From NCBI RefSeq assembly GCF_036346295.1, contig NZ_CP107819.1, positions 2,294,001 to 2,358,000 of the forward strand: a stretch of DNA of 64,000 nt. The letters run 5' to 3'. Made by a program: the position numbers and the translations under genes. The DNA comes from Streptomyces sp. NBC_00536. Its GTDB lineage: Bacteria > Actinomycetota > Actinomycetes > Streptomycetales > Streptomycetaceae. The notes below the pieces were generated by a model, which was given only the letters and a program-made list of their open reading frames with translations, ran no database searches and was not told where the DNA came from. Shown piece after piece: positions 25,544 through 34,766 of the stretch (its first letter is position 1; each line of letters begins with the position of its first letter).

Positions 25544-27088
25544 GTGACCACCGAGCATTCCGGTCCGACTGACAACACCGAACCGGCCGCAGTGACCGAG
25601 GTGGCCGAAGCGGCGGTGCGGCCGGGCGGCGCCCGACGGCGTCCCCGCTGGGCCGTCGCCTCGGTCGCGGCCGCCGTGCTGCTCGCCGGGGGCGGCACGG
25701 CGTACTGGGCGTCCACGGCCTACGGCGGCACCGGCACCGGCGCCGCGGAGGCGTCCATGTCCGCGCGCGACGCGGGCCGGGCGGCCTCCCCCGGCTCCCC
25801 GGGTTCCGTCGGCCCCTCCGCTCCCGGCATCGCCCCGGGGGAACCGGATCCGTCCGGCTCCGGGGTGACCTACCGGGCCGACGGCCCCCTCCCGCAGGGT
25901 CCGGCCAGCGCGCCGTCCTTCGCGGCGGGCGGTGACGTGACCGAGGCCGAGGTGGCCCGGCTCGCGACGGCCCTCGGCATCTCGGGCACCCCGCGGCACG
26001 AGGGCGATTTCTGGCAGGCGGGTGTGGTCGGCGACCCGTCCGGGCCTCGCCTCCAGGTGACCCTCAAGGCGCCCGGGACCTGGAACTTCACCCGGCACCT
26101 CGCGGGCGGCTCGGACAACTGCGTGCGCGGCAAGGACACCTGCGGGCCCGCCACCCTCCCCGGCGGCGACGGCGCACAGGCCCCGGCGGCGGGCCAGGCA
26201 CCCGCATCCGGTACGGCGGCCGGTCCCGCCTCCCCCGCGGGCACTGCGGTGAGCGAGGAGGCGGCGAAGGCCGCGGCGGCTCCGCTGCTCGCGGCGGCGG
26301 GCCAGGACGGCGCGAAGCTGGACGCCCGGCAGGTCCGCGGCTCGGTGCGGGTGGTGACCGCGGACCCGGTGGTCGGCGGGCTGCCCACGCAAGGCTGGCA
26401 GAGCACGGTGAGCGTGGGCCCGGACGGCCAGGTGGTGGCGGGGACCGGCGAGCTGAAGGCGCCCGTACGGTCCGCCGAGCAGCCGGTGGTCGGCGCGAAG
26501 GAGGCCCTGGACCGGCTGAACGCCGCCTCGGGCGGTGGCTCCGGCACCGGGCCGGGCGGGTGCGCGACGTCCGTACCGCTGGAGCCGGACACGGCGGTCG
26601 GGCCGACCGACACCCTGCCGTGCAACCCGGAGCCGCGCCCGATGAAGCCGCCGCGTACGGAGACGGTCCGCTCGGCGGTGCTGGGTCTGGCCGCGGGGAC
26701 CGTGGACGGTGGCCGCGGGCTGGTGCCCGCATGGCTCTTCGAGGTGGCGGGCAACGGGGGCGGCGCCGCTCGTACGGTGTCCCAGCCCGCCGCGCGGGAC
26801 GGAGCCACCGCGCCGCAGCCGGGCCGTACGGTGCCCGGGTTCTCGTACTCCGGGGCGGACCGGAAGCTGACGGTGAACTTCTGGGGCGGGGCGTGCAGTA
26901 CGTACGCCGCCGAGGCCCGGGAGAGCGCCGAGGCGGTGACGGTGAAGATCACCGACACTCCGACGAACCCGGGCGGGGCCTGCATCATGCTCGCCAAGGA
27001 GATGTCGGTGACGGTGACGCTGGAGCAGCCGCTGGGCAACCGGAAGGTGGTCGACGGGACCACGGGCAAGCCGCTGCCCCGGCAGTAG
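25544..27088 (+). CDS. Membrane-anchored extracytoplasmic protein of unknown function
   Basis: 514 residues from GTG 25544 with AAAGGAG at 7-nt spacing. A short cytosolic N-terminus ends in RRRPRW, then one TM anchor (AVASVAAAVLLAGGGTAYWA), then a Pro/Ser/Gly-rich extracellular stalk and about 380 residues of mixed composition. Recognisable pieces are FTRHLAGGSDNCVRGKDTC (possible disulfide) and GGACIMLAKEMSVTVTLEQP near the end. No enzyme motif found. Similar proteins in Streptomyces are annotated only as hypothetical. Ends at a strong bidirectional terminator. Confidence 0.75.
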   Translation: MTTEHSGPTDNTEPAAVTEVAEAAVRPGGARRRPRWAVASVAAAVLLAGGGTAYWASTAYGGTGTGAAEASMSARDAGRAASPGSPGSVGPSAPGIAPGEPDPSGSGVTYRADGPLPQGPASAPSFAAGGDVTEAEVARLATALGISGTPRHEGDFWQAGVVGDPSGPRLQVTLKAPGTWNFTRHLAGGSDNCVRGKDTCGPATLPGGDGAQAPAAGQAPASGTAAGPASPAGTAVSEEAAKAAAAPLLAAAGQDGAKLDARQVRGSVRVVTADPVVGGLPTQGWQSTVSVGPDGQVVAGTGELKAPVRSAEQPVVGAKEALDRLNAASGGGSGTGPGGCATSVPLEPDTAVGPTDTLPCNPEPRPMKPPRTETVRSAVLGLAAGTVDGGRGLVPAWLFEVAGNGGGAARTVSQPAARDGATAPQPGRTVPGFSYSGADRKLTVNFWGGACSTYAAEARESAEAVTVKITDTPTNPGGACIMLAKEMSVTVTLEQPLGNRKVVDGTTGKPLPRQ

Positions 27089-27126
27089 GCGGACACGTAC
27101 GGGCGCGTACGCCAGAGGGGGCCCAC

Positions 27127-27171
27127 GACAGAGGGGCCCTGCCGTCAGTCCGACGGCAGGGCCCCTCTGTC
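27127..27171. terminator. Strong bidirectional terminator
   Basis: Perfect 20-bp stem (27127-27146 with 27152-27171) and 5-nt loop between convergent genes. Confidence 0.9.
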
Positions 27172-27192
27172 ACGTGTGTCACACGTCAGGGT

Positions 27193-27549
27193 TTAGCTGA
27201 ACGAGTCACCGCAGGCGCAGGAACCCGTGGCGTTCGGGTTGTCGATCGTGAAGCCCTGCTTCTCGATCGTGTCGACGAAGTCGATGGACGCGCCGTGCAG
27301 GTACGGGCTGCTCATCCGGTCCGTGACGACCTTGACGCCGTCGAAGTCCTTGACCACGTCACCGTCGAGGGAGCGCTCGTCGAAGAAGAGCTGGTAGCGC
27401 AGGCCGGAGCAGCCGCCGGGCTGGACGGCGACGCGGAGCGCCAGGTCCTCGCGGCCTTCCTGCTCCAGCAGGGTCCTGACCTTCTCGGCGGCGGCGTCGG
27501 ACAGGAGGATGCCGTCGCTCACAGTGGTCTTTTCGTCCTGAACGGACAT
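27193..27549 (-). CDS. erpA: A-type iron-sulfur carrier / insertion protein
   Basis: Receives Fe-S clusters and inserts them into apo-enzymes. From ATG 27549 (GGGAG 9 nt upstream; 27555 is the alternative) the 118 residues hold the three ligand cysteines Cys47 (QPGGCSGLRYQL), Cys111 and Cys113 (TGSCACGDSF), as in ErpA/IscA/HesB. Divergent from nadA, whose product needs a [4Fe-4S] cluster; the adjacency suggests a supply relationship. Confidence 0.93.
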   Translation of the reverse strand: MSVQDEKTTVSDGILLSDAAAEKVRTLLEQEGREDLALRVAVQPGGCSGLRYQLFFDERSLDGDVVKDFDGVKVVTDRMSSPYLHGASIDFVDTIEKQGFTIDNPNATGSCACGDSFS

Positions 27550-27879
27550 CTGCATTCACTCCCGAAGTGGGCGGCTTCCCGGCGGGGGCAGGGAAACGTC
27601 GGACTCTTGCCGTCGGTGGCAACGAGCGCGGCCGCCGATTCATTCCGGGTCCGGCGCTTGTTCCAGATATTCATGCTCGCACACCGGCGCGCCGGGGCGG
27701 GCCCCCTGAGGGCCGCCGGGCGAATGCGTCACATCGACACTATCGGCATCGTCAAAGTGACGTGAAGCGGCTATCATAGATAACGTCAAATAGACGAGAA
27801 GTCGCAGTGAGTTCGCAGTGAGTCCCTCGGACGTCTCTCTTCAGAAGTCCCTTGTCGCAGAACAGAAAGGGTGCGTGTC
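27550..27879. other. erpA-nadA divergent intergenic region
   Basis: 330 bp with no gene. The half next to erpA is ordinary GC-rich sequence; the half next to nadA (27745-27800) is A/T-richer and carries three dyads, described separately. Confidence 0.6.
27750..27796 (+). promoter_or_regulatory. Three-dyad candidate operator in the nadA promoter
   Basis: CGTCAAAGTGACG (27750-27762), TATCATAGATA (27772-27782) and CGTCAAATAGACG (27784-27796) are each dyad-symmetric. The first and third share CGTCAAA..GACG and are centred 34 bp apart, about three helical turns. TATCAT may be the -10. An NAD-pathway repressor is the natural candidate ligand. Confidence 0.5.
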
Positions 27880-29058
27880 GTGACCACCGCCCAGCCTTTG
27901 GACGTCCAGCCGACGCCCCTTGCCCTGCTGCTGCTCGGCCGCGAGGCCGACCCCAAGAGCGAGCGCGGGGTGGAGTGCCCCGGCGACCTGCCCTCGCCGT
28001 CGGACCCGAACCTCGTGGCGCGCGCCCGCGCGGCCAAGGAGAAGCTCGGGGACAAGGTCTTCATCCTCGGCCACCACTACCAGCGTGACGAGGTCATCGA
28101 GTTCGCCGACGTCACCGGCGACTCGTTCAAGCTGGCCAAGGACGCGGCCGCCAAGCCGGAGGCCGAGTACATCGTCTTCTGCGGCGTCCACTTCATGGCC
28201 GAGTCCGCGGACATCCTGACCACGGACGACCAGAAGGTCGTCCTGCCGGACCTGGCCGCGGGCTGCTCCATGGCCGACATGGCCACCGCCGAGCAGGTCG
28301 CGGAGTGCTGGGACGTGCTGACCGAGTCCGGCATCGCCGACGTCACGGTGCCTGTCTCGTACATGAACTCCTCCGCCGACATCAAGGCCTTCACCGGCAA
28401 GCACGGCGGCACGATCTGTACGTCGTCCAACGCGAAGCGGGCCCTGGACTGGGCCTTCGAGCAGGGCGAGAAGGTCCTCTTCCTCCCGGACCAGCACCTG
28501 GGCCGCAACACCGCCGTCCGCGACATGGGCATGTCGCTGGACGACTGCGTCCTGTACAACCCGCACAAGCCGAACGGCGGCCTGACCGTCGAGCAGCTGC
28601 GGAACGCCAAGATGATCCTGTGGCGCGGGCACTGCTCCGTGCACGGCCGCTTCTCGGTCGACTCGGTCAACGACGTGCGCGCCCGCATCCCCGGCGTGAA
28701 CGTCCTGGTCCACCCGGAGTGCAAGCACGAGGTCGTCGCGGCGGCGGACTACGTCGGCTCCACCGAGTACATCATCAAGGCCCTGGAAGCGGCCCCGGCC
28801 GGCTCCAAGTGGGCCATCGGCACCGAACTGAACCTGGTCCGCCGCCTGGCGAACCGATTCGCCGCCGAGGACAAAGAAGTCGTCTTCCTCGACAAGACGG
28901 TCTGCTTCTGCTCCACGATGAACCGCATCGACCTCCCCCACCTGGTGTGGACCCTGGAGTCCCTGGCCGAGGGCAACCTCGTCAACCAGATCCAGGTGGA
29001 CAAGGAGACCGAGAGCTTCGCGAAGCTCGCCCTGGAGCGCATGCTCGCCCTCCCGTAA
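27880..29058 (+). CDS. nadA: Quinolinate synthase A
   Basis: Condenses iminoaspartate with dihydroxyacetone phosphate to quinolinate in NAD synthesis, using a [4Fe-4S] cluster. The 392 residues include GHHYQRDEVIEFADVTGDSF, FCGVHFMAESADIL (cluster Cys101), VHPECKHEV and KTVCFCSTMNRIDLPHLVW, which supply the other ligands. The GTG at 27880 is chosen over 27871 because the AAAGGG ribosome-binding site abuts the latter. nadB and nadC are not in the window. Confidence 0.97.
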   Translation: MTTAQPLDVQPTPLALLLLGREADPKSERGVECPGDLPSPSDPNLVARARAAKEKLGDKVFILGHHYQRDEVIEFADVTGDSFKLAKDAAAKPEAEYIVFCGVHFMAESADILTTDDQKVVLPDLAAGCSMADMATAEQVAECWDVLTESGIADVTVPVSYMNSSADIKAFTGKHGGTICTSSNAKRALDWAFEQGEKVLFLPDQHLGRNTAVRDMGMSLDDCVLYNPHKPNGGLTVEQLRNAKMILWRGHCSVHGRFSVDSVNDVRARIPGVNVLVHPECKHEVVAAADYVGSTEYIIKALEAAPAGSKWAIGTELNLVRRLANRFAAEDKEVVFLDKTVCFCSTMNRIDLPHLVWTLESLAEGNLVNQIQVDKETESFAKLALERMLALP

Positions 29059-29083
29059 CCGGTCAACCGGTCCCCGGACACGC

Positions 29084-29119
29084 CGAAGGGCCGCCCCTCC
29101 CACGAGGTGCAGCCCTTCG
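29084..29119 (+). terminator. Terminator of nadA
   Basis: CGAAGGGC/GCCCTTCG arms with an inner CCTC/GAGG stem, 26 bp after the nadA stop; convergent neighbour. Confidence 0.55.
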
Positions 29120-29151
29120 CCGTTCGTACGGTCAGCGGCCCGGGTGGGCCG

Positions 29152-30405
29152 TTACGGCGTCCCGAGCTGGAAGGTCACGAAGCCCCCGTACCAGCCCGCC
29201 GCGACGCCCATGATCAGCAGGATCGGCGCCAGCGAGGTCCACTTGAGCCGGCTGAGCGGGATCGCCAGGGCGATCCACAGCGGGAAGGCCGGGAGCAGGT
29301 AGCGCGGCACGTTGGAGACGATCTGCTGGCTCGTGACGGTCGAGGCGATCGTCAGCAGGGTGAAGACGACCAGGACCAGCGGCGGCCGCAGCCGGAAGAA
29401 CAGGATGAGCAGGACCGGCAGGACGATCAGCATCATGAGGCTGAAGAGGTCAGCGATGCCCCAGGCCCACAGGTAGTGGTAGCGGCCGATCATGATCTCG
29501 GGGATGGCCTTCAGCATGAACCGGCCACCGTCGAAGTAGTGCTCCCAGGCGCGCTGGATCTTGAAGTAGCCGCCGAGGTCGTTCATCTTGTAGCCCACCC
29601 AGAGGATGTAGCCGATGAACCCCCACGGGGCGATGAGCATGGCGGTCAGCGGGCGGGCGATCCCGTCCTTGCGCTGGAACAGGGCGATCAGCGCCGCCAG
29701 TCCGACCGCGCCGATGACCGCGGCCGCCGTCGGCCGGCTGAAGCCGCTGACCAGCGCGAGCACACCGGCCGGGATCCACTGCCGGGTCATGACGCAGTAG
29801 CAGGCCCAGGCCGCCAGGGCCACGAACAACGAGTCGGTGTAGACGGCCCATTCGACGCCGGAGCCGGGCAGCAGGCCCCACAGTCCGGCCGCGACGACGC
29901 CCGCCTTGGGCGAACTCATCAGCGAGACCACCGCGTAGATGCCCGCGGCGGCGAACAGGGACGCCAGCACCGATACGAGGATGCCCGCGCCGTAGACGCC
30001 GAGGCCGGTGACCTCCGACACGCCGCGCATCAGCCCCGGGTACAGCGGGAAGAACGCGGAGGAGTTCGGGACGGCCTCGATGCCGGGACCCAGCACCTGC
30101 GGGTGGTACCCCTTGGCGGCGATGTCCAGGTAGTACGCGCCGTCCCAGGTGCTCAGGACGTCCCACGGCCGGGCGCCGCCCCCGTTGCCGAGGGGCTTCT
30201 TGCGGTACTCCGCCGAGAAGTGCAGCAGGTACATGAAGAAGACGAACCCGCTCAGCTTCACCGTCGCGTAGACGCCGACGGCCGGGCCGAACCGGTTGGC
30301 GTGATGGCGCATCCACGACGCCGCGCCACCTGGCTTCTTCGCCGGCCGGCCCTGCTGACCCGACGGCCTCACGGTGTCCGTGGGCGGGGCGGATATCGCG
30401 CTCAA
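29152..30405 (-). CDS. PIG-V-like integral membrane mannosyltransferase
   Basis: Probable polyprenyl-phosphate-sugar-dependent transferase with its active site outside the cytoplasmic membrane. The 417 residues contain STWDGAYYLDIAAKGYHPQ and SSAFFPLYPGLMRGVSEVTG, which match the W-D-x-x-(Y/W) plus AFFPLYP signature of the GPI-mannosyltransferase 2 (PIG-V) family. About ten hydrophobic helices follow (e.g. AGILVSVLASLFAAAGIYAV), with VSNVPRYLLPAFPLWIALAI near the end. Acceptor unknown; protein O-mannosylation or glycolipid assembly are possible. The PimB-like gene at 1.5-2.6 kb shows that mannoconjugates are made here. Confidence 0.75.
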   Translation of the reverse strand: MSAISAPPTDTVRPSGQQGRPAKKPGGAASWMRHHANRFGPAVGVYATVKLSGFVFFMYLLHFSAEYRKKPLGNGGGARPWDVLSTWDGAYYLDIAAKGYHPQVLGPGIEAVPNSSAFFPLYPGLMRGVSEVTGLGVYGAGILVSVLASLFAAAGIYAVVSLMSSPKAGVVAAGLWGLLPGSGVEWAVYTDSLFVALAAWACYCVMTRQWIPAGVLALVSGFSRPTAAAVIGAVGLAALIALFQRKDGIARPLTAMLIAPWGFIGYILWVGYKMNDLGGYFKIQRAWEHYFDGGRFMLKAIPEIMIGRYHYLWAWGIADLFSLMMLIVLPVLLILFFRLRPPLVLVVFTLLTIASTVTSQQIVSNVPRYLLPAFPLWIALAIPLSRLKWTSLAPILLIMGVAAGWYGGFVTFQLGTP

Positions 30406-30540
30406 CGTAGTCCTTAGCAGAGGGGATGGAGGGACCGGGCGGTCGGACCGGGCAGTCGGGCCGGGCCCCGAAATCCTACGTCATCGGACATTGGAGCCAC
30501 CGCCGCGAAGGCCTCGCGAAGGCCGGGCGAACGGCTCGTA

Positions 30541-30616
30541 CGGGCCTCCCGGCACCCTCCGGGAGGCCCGTACGACAGCGGCTCCCGAGACCAACGTGCA
30601 GGTCTCGGGAGCCGCT
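30541..30616 (-). terminator. Tandem terminators of the RND pump gene
   Basis: Two consecutive hairpins: CGGGCCTCCCG/CGGGAGGCCCG (30541-30570, 8-nt loop) and a 16-bp stem (30577-30592 with 30601-30616, 8-nt loop). The second is 18 bp after the stop. Confidence 0.8.
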
Positions 30617-30634
30617 TGGGTGCCGCCGGTACGG

Positions 30635-33600
30635 TCAGACCTGGGCCGGGGTCTGGGACGGGGTTTCGGTGGGCGGGGTTGCCGGGAGGCGGGACGCGCG
30701 CTTCGCGGCGCGCTTGGCGGCGCGGCGCTCCTTGCGGAGTTCGATCATCGTGTAGATGGCCGGGACCAGGAGCAGGGTCAGCAGCGTGGAGCTGACCAGG
30801 CCGCCGATGACCACCACCGCGAGGGGCTTCGAGATGAAGCCGCCCCCGCCGGTGACGCCGAGCGCCATCGGGAGCAGCGCGAAGATCGTCGCCAGGGCCG
30901 TCATCAGGATCGGGCGGAGCCGGTGGCGGCCGCCCTCGACGACGGCTTCGACGACGCCCAGGCCCTGGGCGCGGTACTGGTTGACCAGGTCGATCAGGAC
31001 GATCGCGTTGGTCACCACGATGCCGATGAGCATCAGCATGCCGATCATCGCCGGGACGCCCATCGGGGTGCCGGTGAGGAGGAGCAGGCCGAGCGCGCCG
31101 GTCGCCGCGAAGGGGACCGAGACCAGCAGGATCAGCGGCTGGACGAGCGAGCGGAAGGTCGCGACCAGCAGCATGAACACGATCGCGATGGCCGCGAGCA
31201 TGGCCAGGCCCAGGGAGCCGAAGGCGTCGCTCTGGTCGGAGGAGACGCCGCCGATGGTGGCCGTGGCCCCGGCGGGCAGGTCCAGGGCCTTGAGCTTGGC
31301 GGTGAGTTCGGTGCTGACCGCGCCGGTGTTGTCGCCGTTCGGCTTGGCCGTGATGGTGGCGGCGCGGGCGCCGTCGATCCGGGTCATCGCGACCGGGCCG
31401 GGGACCACCTTGACGTCGGCGATGTCGCCGAGCTTGACCGGGCCGACGGGCAGGGCCTGGAGGTCGGCGAGGGTCTTGGCGGGCTGCGCCGAGGCGATGA
31501 CGACGTTGCGCTCGGTGTCGCCGAGGAACGCCTTGCCCGCGGGGGTGCCCTGGATGGCCTGGGCGACGATCGCGCCGACCGCCGCCTGGTTCAGGCCCAC
31601 GTCGGCGGCCTTGGCGGTGGCGGTGACGGAGATCCGGGGCACCGACTGGGACAGGTCGCTCTGGACGTCGCTGACGTCCTTGAGCTTGGCGACCTCGGCG
31701 CGGACCTGCTCGGCGGCCTTGGCGAGGACACCGGCGTCGCCCGCCTTGACGACCACGCTGATGTCCTGGCTGCCGAAGGCGGCGCCCGCCGAGACCGTGG
31801 TGCGGCCGATGCCGTCGAGCTTGGCCAGGTCGGTCTCGATGTGCTTCTGGACGGCCTCGCCGTCCTTGGCGTCCTTCAGGGTCACCTGGTAGGACGCCTG
31901 GTTGGAGCCCGTACCGCCGCCGAAGGCCGCCATGAAGCCGGAGGAGCCGACGGTGACCTGGTAGTCCTTGACCCCGTCGGTCGACGCGAGGACCTTCTCC
32001 ACCTTGCGGCTCGCCTCGTCGGAGGCGGCCAGGGAGGTGCCGGGGGCCAGCGCCTGCTTGATGGTCAGGACGTCCTGCTCGCCCTTGTCGAAGAAGTTGG
32101 TCTTCAGCAGGGGCGCCATCGCGAAGGTGGCGACGAGGAGCACGCACGCGACGGCCACGGTGACCAGGCGGCGGCGGGCGACGAAGCGCAGCACGCGGAC
32201 GTAGAAGGTCTGGAGGCGGCTGTGCGACTCCTTCTCCTCGGCGGCGCGGCGCACGGCGGCCGGGTCGACGGGGGCGCCGCCCACGCCCTTGGGGGCGCTG
32301 AGGAACCAGTACGACAGGACCGGTACGACCGTCAGGGACACCAGCAGCGAGGCCAGCAGGGCCGCGGTCACGGTGAGCGAGAAGGAGCTGAACAGCTCCC
32401 CGATCATGCCGCCGACCAGGCCGATCGGCAGGAAGACGGCGACGGTGGTGAGCGTCGAGGAGGTGACCGCGCCGGCCACTTCCTTGACCGCGGTGATGAT
32501 CGCGGCCTCGCGCTCCTCGCCGTAGGACAGGTGCCGCTTGATGTTCTCCAGGACGACGATGGAGTCGTCGACGACGCGGCCGATGGCGATGGTGAGCGCG
32601 CCCAGCGTCAGCATGTTCAGCGACAGGTCGCGGGTCCACAGCACGATCAGCGCCAGCACGATGGACAGCGGGATGGAGACCGCGGTGACCAGGGTCGAGC
32701 GGATCGAGGCGAGGAAGACCAGGATCACGATCACCGCGAAGACCAGGCCGAGCAGGCCCTCGGTGGTGAGGCTGGAGATGGAGGTGGCGACGGCCGGGCC
32801 GTTGTCGCTGACCACGGTGAGGGCCCCGCCGGCGCCGAGCGAGGTGCGCAGCCCGGGCAGCTTGTCCTTGACGGCGTCGGAGATGGCGACGGAGCTGCCG
32901 TCCTTGTCCATCGTGACGACGACGGCGAGGCTGGGCTTGCCGTTGGTGCGGGTGATGGAGACGGACTTGGCCGGCTCCTGCTTGACGGTGGCGACGTCGC
33001 CGAGGCGGACCGCCTTGCCCGAGCCGGAGCCCGAGCCCGAACCGGTCCCGGGGCCGGCGCCGGGGCTCAGGCGCAGGTCCTCCAGCTGGGCGAGGGAGGT
33101 GTAGCCGCCGCCGACGCGGACGGTGCGGTTCTTGCCCTCCTCGTCGAAGGAACCGGCGGGCATGGTGGCGCCGCCCGCTTCCAGGCCCTTGGCGAGCGCG
33201 GCCGTGTCGAGGCCGGCGGCCGCCAGCTTCGCCCGGTCGGGGGTGACGGTGACCTGGAGGTCCTGCACGCCGTTGACGGTGACCTGGCCGACGCCGGGGA
33301 TGTCCTGCAGGACGGGGACGACGCTGCGCTGCAGCTGGTCGGCCAGGGCCTGCTGGTCCTTGTCGGAGGTGGCGGCGAGGACGACGGTCGGCATGTCGTC
33401 GGTGGAACCGGCGACGACCTGGGGGTCGACTTCGGCGGGCAGCCGGACGCGGGCCCGGTTGACGGCCTGCTGGACGTCGGCGACGAGCTGCTTGGTGCCG
33501 CTGTCGCCGAAGTCGAACTTGGCCATGATGAGGGCGTTGCCCTCGCTGGCGGTGGAGGTGATGCCGGTGATGCCGTCGACGCCCTTGAGGGTGGCTTCGA

Positions 33601-33802
33601 TCGGCTCGATGACCTGCTTCTCGACCACGTCGGGCGAGGCGCCCTGGTACGGCGCGAGGATGGACACCATCGGCAGCTCGATGGAGGGCAGCAGTTGCTG
33701 CTTGAGCTGCGGGATGGCTATGGCGCCGAACAGGAGCGCGACGATCGACACGAGGCCGATCAGCGCCCGTTGGGCAAGGCTGAAGCGGGACAGCCAGGAC
33801 AT
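30635..33802 (-). CDS. RND-superfamily efflux transporter (AcrB/HAE1-like)
   Basis: Proton-driven membrane transporter, 1055 residues. It follows the AcrB plan: TM1 near residues 10-30 (LIGLVSIVALLFGAIAIPQL), a large extracytoplasmic loop, TM2-6 about 335-530, a second loop and TM7-12. The paired aspartates of the TM4 proton relay are present (TIAIGRVVDDSIVVLENI). Other hallmarks are VSIPLSIVLALIVLW, GVPAMIGMLMLIGIVVTNAI and GGRHRLRPILMTALATIFAL. A Gly/Ser/Pro low-complexity insert (GAGPGTGSGSGSGSG) sits in loop 1. No membrane-fusion or outer-membrane partner is adjacent, as expected for a monoderm. A response-regulator gene lies 166 bp upstream on the same strand. Confidence 0.92.
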   Translation of the reverse strand: MSWLSRFSLAQRALIGLVSIVALLFGAIAIPQLKQQLLPSIELPMVSILAPYQGASPDVVEKQVIEPIEATLKGVDGITGITSTASEGNALIMAKFDFGDSGTKQLVADVQQAVNRARVRLPAEVDPQVVAGSTDDMPTVVLAATSDKDQQALADQLQRSVVPVLQDIPGVGQVTVNGVQDLQVTVTPDRAKLAAAGLDTAALAKGLEAGGATMPAGSFDEEGKNRTVRVGGGYTSLAQLEDLRLSPGAGPGTGSGSGSGSGKAVRLGDVATVKQEPAKSVSITRTNGKPSLAVVVTMDKDGSSVAISDAVKDKLPGLRTSLGAGGALTVVSDNGPAVATSISSLTTEGLLGLVFAVIVILVFLASIRSTLVTAVSIPLSIVLALIVLWTRDLSLNMLTLGALTIAIGRVVDDSIVVLENIKRHLSYGEEREAAIITAVKEVAGAVTSSTLTTVAVFLPIGLVGGMIGELFSSFSLTVTAALLASLLVSLTVVPVLSYWFLSAPKGVGGAPVDPAAVRRAAEEKESHSRLQTFYVRVLRFVARRRLVTVAVACVLLVATFAMAPLLKTNFFDKGEQDVLTIKQALAPGTSLAASDEASRKVEKVLASTDGVKDYQVTVGSSGFMAAFGGGTGSNQASYQVTLKDAKDGEAVQKHIETDLAKLDGIGRTTVSAGAAFGSQDISVVVKAGDAGVLAKAAEQVRAEVAKLKDVSDVQSDLSQSVPRISVTATAKAADVGLNQAAVGAIVAQAIQGTPAGKAFLGDTERNVVIASAQPAKTLADLQALPVGPVKLGDIADVKVVPGPVAMTRIDGARAATITAKPNGDNTGAVSTELTAKLKALDLPAGATATIGGVSSDQSDAFGSLGLAMLAAIAIVFMLLVATFRSLVQPLILLVSVPFAATGALGLLLLTGTPMGVPAMIGMLMLIGIVVTNAIVLIDLVNQYRAQGLGVVEAVVEGGRHRLRPILMTALATIFALLPMALGVTGGGGFISKPLAVVVIGGLVSSTLLTLLLVPAIYTMIELRKERRAAKRAAKRASRLPATPPTETPSQTPAQV

Positions 33803-33968
33803 GGATGAGATCTCTCTGCCGAGTTGAGCGAGGGTTACCCCACCCTCTCCCGCCCCGGAGCGCCCGGACGTCGCCCGCAGGTCCCGTCCTTATGCCGCGT
33901 ATACCGCGTCCGGAGTACTCCCCCACTACTCCTCCGCTACTCCGCCACGGCTCCCGCCGCCGCTCCCG

Positions 33969-34697
33969 TCACTCGGACCGGGGCCGCACCAGGCCCGATT
34001 CGTACGCGATGACCACCAATTGCGCCCGGTCGCGGGCGCCGAGCTTGGCCATCGCCCGGTTCACGTGGGTCTTGACGGTGAGCGGGCTGACCTCCAGGCG
34101 GCCGCCGATCTCGTCGTTGGACAGTCCGCCCGCGACCAGGCCGAGCACCTCGCGCTCCCGGCTGGTCAGCGTGGCGAGCCGTTCGGCGTGCGCGCCCGCC
34201 GCGGTGCCGGGGGCCGGGCCGGCGCCGCCGTCCTGGGCCAGGAAGGTGGCGATCAGGCCTTTGGTGGCGGCCGGGGAGAGCAGGGCCTCCCCCGCGACGG
34301 CGATCCGGATGGCGTTCAGCAGCTCCTCCGGCTCGGCGCCCTTGCCGAGGAACCCGGAGGCACCCGCCCGCAGGGCCGCGGCGACGTACTCGTCGACCTC
34401 GAAGGTCGTCAGCATCACCACGCGCACGCCCGAGAGTTCCGGGTCGGCGCTGATCATCCGGGTGGCGGCGAGCCCGTCGGTACCGGGCATCCGGATGTCC
34501 ATGAGGACCACGTCGGCCCGCCGCTCGCGGGCGAGCGCGTACGCCTGCGCCCCATCGGCGGCCTCCCCGACGACCTCCATGTCGGGCTCGGAGTCCACCA
34601 GCACCTTGAAGGCGCTGCGCAGCAGGGCCTGGTCGTCGGCGAGGAGCACCCGGATGGGCGCGGCGGGGGTCTGCGGGTCGCTCGGCGTGTGTTCCAC
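33969..34697 (-). CDS. NarL/FixJ-family response regulator (orphan)
   Basis: DNA-binding two-component regulator of 242 residues. Receiver: Asp21/Asp22 (LLADDQALLRSAF), phospho-acceptor Asp67 (DVVLMDIRMPGTDG), Thr in VVMLTTFEVDEY, Lys in GFLGKGAEPEELL. LuxR-type HTH at about 172-236 (LTSREREVLGLVAGGLSNDE). No histidine kinase gene is adjacent; it sits between cobS and the RND pump, all on the minus strand, so it may control the pump. A kinase of the matching class lies 10 kb away at 44667-45893. Confidence 0.93.
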   Translation of the reverse strand: MEHTPSDPQTPAAPIRVLLADDQALLRSAFKVLVDSEPDMEVVGEAADGAQAYALARERRADVVLMDIRMPGTDGLAATRMISADPELSGVRVVMLTTFEVDEYVAAALRAGASGFLGKGAEPEELLNAIRIAVAGEALLSPAATKGLIATFLAQDGGAGPAPGTAAGAHAERLATLTSREREVLGLVAGGLSNDEIGGRLEVSPLTVKTHVNRAMAKLGARDRAQLVVIAYESGLVRPRSE

Positions 34698-34766
34698 GGG
34701 AAGAGAGCGTACGTCGCCCCGCGCACCCGGCGGTCAGGGCGTACGCCGCCCCGCGCACCGACCGGC

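Noticed and set aside
30374..33926. Open frames of over 1100 codons on both strands over the RND pump gene
   Set aside because: Shadows caused by high GC third positions: Arg/Gly/Asp/His-rich, no domain, while the minus frame 30635-33802 is a clear AcrB-type protein.
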